DNA of 9,549 nucleotides from CAZSNT01 sp964607765 (GTDB taxonomy: Bacteria > Verrucomicrobiota > Lentisphaeria > Oligosphaerales > JABHEG01), in the NCBI GenBank assembly GCA_964607765.1, contig CAZSNT010000262.1, forward strand, positions 1 through 9,549. Reading direction: 5' to 3'. Shown here one piece after another: positions 5,614 to 9,549 of the stretch. The notes beneath the pieces are model-generated. The model was not told the DNA's origin and made no database searches. It was given only the letters and a program-made list of their open reading frames with translations. The first letter of the stretch is position 1. Each line of letters begins with the position of its first letter. The translations under genes were made by a program, and so were the position numbers.

Positions 5614-7908
5614 ATGAAGAGGCTAAGTCCCATCATCTCCGCAGCTCTGCTTTTCGCCCTGGCATCGCGGGCGCAGGCGCAGCGGGGCCCCAGGGGGCCG
5701 CGCAACCCGCACATCGGCTACGTCTATCCGGCCGGAGCACAGCGGGGCACGGTCTGCCGGATCGCGGTCGGCGGACAGTACCTTGATGGAATGGACAACG
5801 CGCGCCTGTCCGGGGGCGGCGTTCAGTTCAAAGTGCTCGACCACGAGAAGCCGATGGGCGCCAGACAGATGACCGAGATGCGGGACAAGCTCAAGGAGGC
5901 CCGAGAGAAGATCCTCGCGGACGGCATGGACGGCCAGCACCGCTCGTTCATGGGCCGAATGCGACTGGCACAGAAAGTGTCCGAAGAGGCCGGCGTAAGC
6001 GTCGAGCAGATCAGGAAGCTCAAGCAGATCGGGGAGGCCAGGCGCGACCCAAAGAACCAGGACAACCCGCAGATTGGCGAAACGCTCGTCCTGGAAATCA
6101 ACGTAGCACCGGACGCCGAGCCCGGGCATCGCGAGCTCCGGCTCACGGGCCGCGGGCGTCTGTCCAACCCGCTGGCATTCGTGATCGGCGATCTGCCCGA
6201 GCACGTCGAGCAGGAACCCAACGACAAGTCGGCGGACGCCGGTGCCGCAGACAGGCTGCCGGTTGTGCTGAACGGTCAGATCATGCCCGGCGACGTAGAC
6301 CGGTTCGCGTTCCACGCCCCGGAAGGCAGTCGCGTGGTCGTGGCCGCCGCGGCCCGTGAGCTCATCCCGCACCTGGCCGATGCCGTGCCCGGGTGGTTCC
6401 AGGCCACCATCGCGCTGTACGATGCGGATCGCAACGAGGTCGCATACGCGGACGACTACCGCTTCAACCCGGATCCCGCCCTCTGCTACGAAATACCGGA
6501 AGACGGTACCTACGTGGTGGAAATCAGGGACGCGATCTACCGGGGTCGCGAGGACTTCGTGTACCGCATCACGGTAGGCGACGTACCGTTCGTCACCAGC
6601 ATTTTCCCATTGGGTGGGCGCAGCGGTGCCCAGACCGTAATCGAACTGCGCGGCGTGAACCTGCCCGTGGACACGTTGAACGCCGACGCACGCGAACAGG
6701 GAACGGGGACAGCGATGCTCTCGGAGATCCAGAACACGTACACGGCAAGCCGCGTCCCGTTCGTTGTGGACGACTTGCCGGAACGGGTGGAACGCGAGCC
6801 GAACGACGCCCGGAGTCAAGCGCAGACTGTCTTCCTGCCGACCGTCGTCAACGGCCGCATCAACACCCCGGGTGACCGGGATGTGTTCGCGTTCAAGGGC
6901 GCGACGGGGCAACGGATCGTGGCGGAGGTCAAGGCACGGCGATTGAGTTCGCCGCTCGACTCTGTGCTCAAGATCACGGATGCGGCCGGTAACCAGCTCG
7001 CAATCAACGACGACTTCGAAGACAAGGGTGCGGGTCTGGTCACTCACCACGCGGACTCGCTGCTGCGCGTCTCCCTGCCGCAGAACGGAACGTACTTCGT
7101 CCACGTGGGCGATACCCAGGGCAAGGGCGGCCGGGCATACGCTTACCGGCTGTACCTGAATCCGGAACGTCCCGACTTCGCATTGCGGGTCGTGCCGTCG
7201 GGCATCAATGCCCAACCCGGCGCACACGTCCCGATCACCGTGTACGCCTTGCGGGAAGATGGGTTCACGGGCGAGATCGCGCTCGCGCTGAAGGACGCGC
7301 CGGCAGGCTTTGCGCTCAGCGGCGCACGCATCCCGGCCGGCCAGGACAAGATCCGCCTCACACTGACAACGCCGCTGCGGCCCGCGGACGAGCCCATCCG
7401 CCTGGCGCTGCAAGGACGCGCAACCATCGCAAAGCGACAGGTAGTACGCACCGCCGTGCCGGCTGAGGACATGATGCAGGCGTTCATCTATCGCCACCTC
7501 GTGCCCGCCGAAGACCTGCTGGTCTCGAACACACAGCAGAGGCGGCCGCGGCCCGGAATGCAGCTCAGCGCACGCGGCCCGGTCAAACTCCGCCCGGGCA
7601 GTGCAGCACGGCTTGAAGTCCCCGTCCCCCCACGGATGCTCTTCCTCAAAGACCGCCTGGAATTCGAGCTCAGTGAGCCGCCCGACGGCGTGACCATCGA
7701 GGACGTGTCCCGCGGCCGCCAGGGCATCACGATCAACCTGCAGACAACGCGCAGCGAGACCGAACAGCCACGCGAGGGGAACCTCATCGTCAACGCCTAC
7801 ATGCGCATGAGTGCCCGGGGCGGGAAAGGCGGTAAGTCAGCCAAAGGACAGGAGTTCCGCGCGCCCATCGGCGCACTCCCCGCCATCCCGTACAAGCTCA
7901 GCATGTGA
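5614..7908 (+). CDS. Secreted protein with two PPC domains and IPT/TIG-like repeats
   Basis: The predicted protein has 764 residues. ATG 5614 has GGAGG (5604-5608) 5 bases upstream. Residues 1-22 form a Sec signal peptide ending A-Q-A, with cleavage before Q23. An IPT/TIG-like strand region follows at about 34-75 (Y-P-A-G-A-Q-R-G-T, then G-G-Q-Y-L-D-G). A charged, probably helical insert covers about 80-150. Two PPC-type beta domains are each introduced by an E-P-N-D motif (201-204 and about 395-398): the first covers about 214-322 (G-D-V-D-R-F-A-F), the second about 408-518 (G-D-R-D-V-F-A-F). Between them a second IPT-like segment starts near 326 (F-P-L-G-G-R-S-G-A). Residues 519-640 and 650-764 look like further beta-sandwich modules. 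There is no recognisable catalytic domain, so a binding or scaffold role outside the cell is an inference. Proteins of this layout commonly sit beside DUF1549/DUF1501 genes. Its last 11 bases overlap the convergent minus-strand gene. Confidence 0.9.
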   Translation: MKRLSPIISAALLFALASRAQAQRGPRGPRNPHIGYVYPAGAQRGTVCRIAVGGQYLDGMDNARLSGGGVQFKVLDHEKPMGARQMTEMRDKLKEAREKILADGMDGQHRSFMGRMRLAQKVSEEAGVSVEQIRKLKQIGEARRDPKNQDNPQIGETLVLEINVAPDAEPGHRELRLTGRGRLSNPLAFVIGDLPEHVEQEPNDKSADAGAADRLPVVLNGQIMPGDVDRFAFHAPEGSRVVVAAAARELIPHLADAVPGWFQATIALYDADRNEVAYADDYRFNPDPALCYEIPEDGTYVVEIRDAIYRGREDFVYRITVGDVPFVTSIFPLGGRSGAQTVIELRGVNLPVDTLNADAREQGTGTAMLSEIQNTYTASRVPFVVDDLPERVEREPNDARSQAQTVFLPTVVNGRINTPGDRDVFAFKGATGQRIVAEVKARRLSSPLDSVLKITDAAGNQLAINDDFEDKGAGLVTHHADSLLRVSLPQNGTYFVHVGDTQGKGGRAYAYRLYLNPERPDFALRVVPSGINAQPGAHVPITVYALREDGFTGEIALALKDAPAGFALSGARIPAGQDKIRLTLTTPLRPADEPIRLALQGRATIAKRQVVRTAVPAEDMMQAFIYRHLVPAEDLLVSNTQQRRPRPGMQLSARGPVKLRPGSAARLEVPVPPRMLFLKDRLEFELSEPPDGVTIEDVSRGRQGITINLQTTRSETEQPREGNLIVNAYMRMSARGGKGGKSAKGQEFRAPIGALPAIPYKLSM

Positions 7909-8176
7909 TGCCGGTCTTGCCCCACGCCTCGAGCATGAAGTACAGCAGCAGCATCTGGTAGTCGTTGATCCCGAACACCGCCGCACGGCGCGACGCAGTG
8001 CGCAGTTCGGTCAGCGCCTCGCGCACCGCACGCACGCCGCCGAACAGCTTCACGACATCCTCCGGAAACGGATGCAGTTCGCACGTCTCCTGCCGAAGCA
8101 CGTCAATGGTCAGATCAAACGCGTCGTCCAGCAATTCAATGAACACGCTGTCCGGTCTACAGGAAAAATGCAGCAT
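7898..8176 (-). CDS. Small unrecognised protein, convergent gene
   Basis: The predicted protein has 92 residues from ATG 8176, which has a purine-rich GAGAGAAG (8192-8185) 8 bases upstream. GTG 8197 would add seven residues and is the farthest possible start, because TGA lies two codons further up. I do not recognise the family. The sequence looks mainly helical, with an acidic segment (F-I-E-L-L-D-D-A-F-D-L, residues 12-22), a possible helix pair at 39-60 and a hydrophobic C-terminal helix (Y-Q-M-L-L-L-Y-F-M-L, 73-82). Codon third positions are mostly G or C on this strand and the composition is protein-like, whereas overlapping plus-strand frames give low-quality Arg/Ser/His-rich peptides. 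The stop (7898-7900) lies inside the end of the PPC gene, so the two converge with an 11-base overlap. Its strong-looking promoter is some 200 bases upstream. It could also be the surviving 3' part of a longer decayed gene. Confidence 0.6.
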   Translation of the reverse strand: MLHFSCRPDSVFIELLDDAFDLTIDVLRQETCELHPFPEDVVKLFGGVRAVREALTELRTASRRAAVFGINDYQMLLLYFMLEAWGKTGITC

Positions 8177-8196
8177 CTGTGTCGCTTCTCTCGGCA

Positions 8197-8218
8197 CTCT
8201 TCATCCCGCTCTTCATCC
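8197..8218. repeat. 10-bp direct repeat, 12-base period
   Basis: CTCTTCATCC occurs at 8197-8206 and again at 8209-8218 (GGATGAAGAG read on the minus strand). It lies directly ahead of the small minus-strand gene, within its presumed leader. It may be chance in a short stretch, or a duplicated regulatory or translation-start segment. Confidence 0.4.
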
Positions 8219-8306
8219 GCATTCCCGGCCACCGTCCCTCCAGGCCATGTCGCCGGCTCAGAGCGAATCCAACGGACTCTCCGCGTCACCCATACTCCTG
8301 CAATAC

Positions 8307-8330
8307 CTAGTTGATGTCACACCGTTCCAT
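8307..8330 (-). other. Seven-codon leader ORF with strong ribosome binding site
   Basis: On the minus strand a near-ideal ribosome binding site AAAGGAGG (8348-8341) sits 10 bases before ATG 8330, which opens M-E-R-C-D-I-N followed by TAG. The site lies about 40 bases after the predicted transcript start. Either this is a leader peptide ahead of the small minus-strand gene, or it marks the original start of a longer gene since broken by stop codons and frame changes. Continuing in the same frame meets another stop after six codons and then an open run ending inside the start of the 7898-8176 gene. Confidence 0.3.
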
Positions 8331-8340
8331 TGGCTTCCCG

Positions 8341-8348
8341 CCTCCTTT
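8341..8348 (-). promoter_or_regulatory. Consensus Shine-Dalgarno on the minus strand
   Basis: AAAGGAGG is read on the minus strand and closely matches the anti-16S consensus. It is the best ribosome binding site in this part of the window, yet the ATG it serves (8330) gives only a seven-residue peptide, which makes the arrangement noteworthy. Confidence 0.45.
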
Positions 8349-8392
8349 CGGTTCCCGGGGCCGGCAGCAGAGCAATTCGCACACGCTAACGC

Positions 8393-8421
8393 ATAATAGC
8401 CTTTCGGGTAGTGCTTGTCAG
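8393..8421 (-). promoter_or_regulatory. Sigma70-type promoter, minus strand
   Basis: Read on the minus strand, CTGACA (8421-8416) matches the -35 consensus at five of six positions. A spacer of exactly 17 bases (8415-8399) leads to TATTAT (8398-8393), matching the -10 consensus at five of six. Transcription would start near 8386 and run towards the small gene at 8176. The leader would be about 210 bases, long enough for regulation. Confidence 0.5.
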
Positions 8422-8520
8422 ATAAACAGCATATAAAACAGAGCCGATGCGCGAAAGTGTCCAGGGCGTCACAGCCCGAGAGCGAGCGCTTGCGCGCGCC
8501 GACCCACCTAGGTCCGCCAG

Positions 8521-8616
8521 CGGCTGGAGAGCCAGCCGGAGCCGCGTTCAGCAGTGGCGTTCGGGGAGCGTGCTCCCGGCAAAAGGCACCGGCAGGCCCC
8601 CCTACAGGCGTCCTGT
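8521..8616. repeat. Three perfect short hairpins in a row
   Basis: CGGCTGG (8521-8527) pairs with CCAGCCG (8532-8538) around AGAG. GGGAGC (8564-8569) pairs with GCTCCC (8572-8577) around GT. ACAGG (8604-8608) pairs with CCTGT (8612-8616) around CGT. In addition, CGGCAGGC (8590-8597) is complementary to GCCTGCCG (8663-8670), and AGGCGTCC (8606-8613) to GGACGCCT (8659-8666), so the whole 8585-8670 segment can fold back on itself. Confidence 0.55.
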
Positions 8617-8634
8617 GCCGCGCCAACCGCGGAC

Positions 8635-8652
8635 TATGGCCCCGGTGCCATA
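8635..8652. repeat. 18-bp near-palindrome TATGGC/GCCATA
   Basis: TATGGCCCCGGTGCCATA is a palindrome except for one position pair. It is an extended, slightly degenerate member of the GGCACCGGTGCC family seen to its right. A more worn copy with the same ends, TATGGCGCCGGGGACATA, lies at 8864-8881. Confidence 0.5.
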
Positions 8653-8738
8653 ACCCCGGGACGCCTGCCGAAAGGCACCACGCCACGCTCGCGGCCGCAC
8701 TGTACGGTCGGGAGTTGCCACCGTGAGTGGCCCAAAAA

Positions 8739-8750
8739 GGCACCGGTGCC
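8739..8750. repeat. Perfect palindrome GGCACCGGTGCC, copy 1
   Basis: This perfect 12-bp palindrome is flanked by AAAAA (8734-8738) on the left and GTTTT (8751-8755) on the right. The whole unit therefore resembles a short terminator hairpin in both directions: read on the minus strand the palindrome is followed by five T. The stem proper is only four pairs unless the A/T flanks pair as well, so terminator strength is doubtful. Confidence 0.55.
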
Positions 8751-8836
8751 GTTTTGCGCCTGTTATGGACCGGTGTAAGAACCACCCGACCGGCGTGATA
8801 TGGCGCCGCCAAAACGACGCCTACCCCTGAATTCTG

Positions 8837-8848
8837 CCCCGCTCGGGG
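8837..8848. repeat. Perfect hairpin CCCCG/CGGGG
   Basis: CCCCG (8837-8841) pairs with CGGGG (8844-8848) around CT. A second, similar hairpin follows at 8873-8886, where GGGGA pairs with TCCCC around CATA. Neither has a T-run. Confidence 0.45.
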
Positions 8849-8902
8849 AACCGTCGCTCGTTCTATGGCGCCGGGGACATATCCCCCCCAGCACCGGGAA
8901 TG

Positions 8903-8914
8903 GGCACCGGTGCC
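8903..8914. repeat. Perfect palindrome GGCACCGGTGCC, copy 2
   Basis: This is identical in core to the copy at 8739-8750 and 164 bases from it, but its flanks are not A- or T-rich. It sits just ahead of the possible plus-strand promoter at 8923-8949 and could be an operator for it. Confidence 0.5.
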
Positions 8915-8922
8915 AGAAACGC

Positions 8923-8949
8923 TTGCAGTCGCGCCGAAACACGCATAAT
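8923..8949 (+). promoter_or_regulatory. Possible promoter for the pseudopilin-like gene
   Basis: TTGCAG (8923-8928) and CATAAT (8944-8949) resemble -35 and -10 boxes, but the spacer is only 15 bases (16 if CTTGCA is taken as the -35). It would start a transcript near 8956, about 145 bases before the gene. It is the best plus-strand candidate I see in the gap and is weak. Confidence 0.25.
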
Positions 8950-9059
8950 GTACTGACGCAGAGCAGTTAGCTTAGCACAGCCCGACCTGGGCAGAAGGGG
9001 AAGCGCGGAAGAGAAGAAGACCATCTGCACCGGCAAGAATCCCGCAAATCCCCCGGATT

Positions 9060-9071
9060 GGCACCGGTGCA
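9060..9071. repeat. Palindrome copy 3, GGCACCGGTGCA
   Basis: The inner 10 bases GCACCGGTGC (9061-9070) form a perfect palindrome. The outer base on the right differs from copies 1 and 2. It lies 157 bases after copy 2 and 14 bases ahead of the ribosome binding site (GGAGGA, 9085-9090) of the last gene, so a binding protein or hairpin here could affect translation or transcription of that gene. Confidence 0.5.
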
Positions 9072-9101
9072 AGAGAACATGTGCGGAGGAAGCAGCGACC
9101 G

Positions 9102-9533
9102 GTGAAGTGGTCCCAGATCATCTGTGCCTTGGCCGGTTCTGTGGTGTTCATCGCATTCTTCTTCATGACGAGCATCAGGCCCCGTGGGCGCCGAGAGCCT
9201 CGTGGAAACCGGACGAGATACGACGTGCAGACCCTCGTCAACGCGCTGAAAGTGTACGAAGCGACCTACGGGAAACTGCCCGGAGACCAGGGAACAGACG
9301 CGCGGATTGGCCCCAAATGTCCAACCAAGTACGATACCCTAATCGAGTCATTGAGCTGTTCAGATGCCAACAATGATGGTGAGATTACGGGCAGTGACCG
9401 AGGGGTCCGGATGGTCGAGTCCGACTGGCCCAAAGGAGGCACTCTGACCGATCACTGGAAGAAGCGCTTTGCTGTCTACCTTGACCTGGACTACAACGAA
9501 GTAGGGATTATGCGTTGCGAAGCCGGCGCATAA
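9102..9533 (+). CDS. Pseudopilin (GspG)-like membrane-anchored protein
   Basis: The predicted protein has 143 residues. I chose GTG 9102 because GGAGGA (9085-9090) lies 11 bases upstream. GTG 9081 is in frame and would add seven residues, but would put that site inside the gene. One membrane segment covers about residues 5-22 (I-I-C-A-L-A-G-S-V-V-F-I-A-F-F-F). The soluble part resembles the C-terminal domain of major pseudopilins: D-V-Q-T-L-V-N-A-L-K-V-Y-E-A-T-Y-G-K-L-P (41-60), followed later by D-H-W-K-K-R-F-A-V-Y-L-D-L-D-Y-N (117-132), the place of the usual D-P-W-G-x-x-Y. The prepilin peptidase motif (G or A followed by F-T-L-x-E) is missing, so it is probably anchored by an uncleaved N-terminal helix rather than assembled like a normal pseudopilin. 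A D-x-N-x-D-G-x-I loop (88-95) resembles a calcium-binding EF-hand or dockerin loop. No other secretion genes are in view. The function is unknown. Confidence 0.8.
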   Translation: MKWSQIICALAGSVVFIAFFFMTSIRPRGRREPRGNRTRYDVQTLVNALKVYEATYGKLPGDQGTDARIGPKCPTKYDTLIESLSCSDANNDGEITGSDRGVRMVESDWPKGGTLTDHWKKRFAVYLDLDYNEVGIMRCEAGA

Positions 9534-9537
9534 TCCC
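9504..9537 (+). other. Hairpin spanning the stop codon of the last gene
   Basis: GGGATTATGCG (9504-9514) is the exact reverse complement of CGCATAATCCC (9527-9537), giving an 11-bp stem with a 12-base loop. The TAA stop (9531-9533) lies in the right arm. No T-run is seen before the window ends. It may be a transcript end, an mRNA 3'-stability element or one more member of the local repeat family, since it shares CGCATAAT with 8390-8397 and 8942-8949. Confidence 0.6.
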
Positions 9538-9549
9538 CGTTGAACTGAG

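Larger units (their letters stand above)
8198..9101. other. About 900 bases without a convincing gene, rich in hairpins
   Basis: No reading frame here has both a credible start and protein-like composition. Two overlapping open frames (8258-8812 minus and 8415-8726 plus) encode Arg/Pro/Ala/Gly-rich, repeat-derived peptides without recognisable domains. The left part (8198-8421) is best read as the leader and promoter of the minus-strand gene. The rest (about 8520-9072) is filled with short perfect hairpins and copies of a GGCACCGGTGCC palindrome, listed separately. The octamer CGCATAAT recurs at 8390-8397 and 8942-8949, and again at the stop codon of the last gene (9527-9534). This looks like decayed repeated or mobile DNA, or a regulatory cluster. 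Confidence 0.55.

Noticed and set aside
5623..7497. Very long open frame (624 codons) on the minus strand opposite the PPC gene
   Set aside because: It is antisense to a gene with clear signal peptide and domains. The peptide is rich in Arg, His, Val and Asp with no recognisable motif, as expected from a GC-rich gene read on the opposite strand.
7811..8314. Plus-strand open frame of 167 codons over the small minus-strand gene
   Set aside because: Its first part overlaps the end of the PPC gene in another frame and the rest mirrors the minus-strand gene. The product is Arg/Ser/His-rich and not protein-like.
8415..8437. Plus-strand promoter from TTGTCA and TATAAA
   Set aside because: The spacer is only 11 bases, too short for a sigma70-type promoter.
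8415..8726. Plus-strand open frame of 103 codons starting with TTG
   Set aside because: It covers the same repeat region, has no good ribosome binding site and no recognisable domain.
8258..8812. Minus-strand open frame of 184 codons across the palindrome region
   Set aside because: It runs through the hairpins and repeats, its composition is low-complexity with many Arg, Pro, Ala, Gly and His, and no start site stands out. It is probably an accidental opening in GC-rich repeat DNA.
8585..9072. CRISPR array
   Set aside because: The repeats are short (10-18 bp), palindromic, degenerate and irregularly spaced (about 50-160 bases), with no uniform spacers and no cas genes.

Overview
The window is a GC-rich bacterial chromosome segment with five protein genes that I consider real (four on the plus strand, one on the minus strand) and an unusually repeat-rich gene-free stretch near the right end. 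The gene content points to the PVC superphylum (Planctomycetota, Lentisphaerota, Kiritimatiellota or relatives). The evidence is a DUF1549/DUF1553 protein, a Tat-exported DUF1501 protein and a secreted protein with pre-peptidase C-terminal (PPC) domains lying in a row, plus a degenerate GspG-type pseudopilin-like protein. I cannot place it more precisely from sequence alone.

Layout. Bases 1-361 carry no convincing gene but hold a long imperfect hairpin with perfect 16-bp arms (137-152 and 229-244). Bases 362-2251 encode a polytopic membrane protein that looks like a GT-C-fold glycosyltransferase relative with a soluble C-terminal half. A roughly 200-base gap follows, with a four-unit 9-bp tandem repeat and a small hairpin. 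Bases 2454-7908 hold the three-gene export module (DUF1549/DUF1553, DUF1501, PPC protein), all on the plus strand with good ribosome binding sites and gaps of 74 and 134 bases. A small unrecognised minus-strand gene (7898-8176) converges on the module and overlaps its last gene by 11 bases. Upstream of it are a good minus-strand sigma70-type promoter and a long leader with very short ORFs.

Bases 8198-9101 have no convincing gene. They contain a cluster of short hairpins and at least three copies of a palindrome built on GGCACCGGTGCC, plus degenerate versions. Bases 9102-9533 encode a pseudopilin-like protein with a membrane anchor but no prepilin cleavage motif. A perfect 11-bp inverted repeat spans its stop codon.

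How the genes may work together. The module proteins each carry an export signal (Sec, Tat, Sec), so all probably act outside the cytoplasmic membrane, and the same families recur side by side in planctomycete-like genomes. Their biochemical role is not established. The DUF1549 protein lacks the CxxCH motif and the cytochrome-like domain found in many relatives. The flanking membrane protein and pseudopilin-like protein have no obvious functional tie to the module. I see no CRISPR array, tRNA, rRNA, transposase or recognisable defence system. The most unusual material is the non-coding structure: the 137-244 hairpin, the 8521-9072 palindrome cluster and the leader of the small minus-strand gene.
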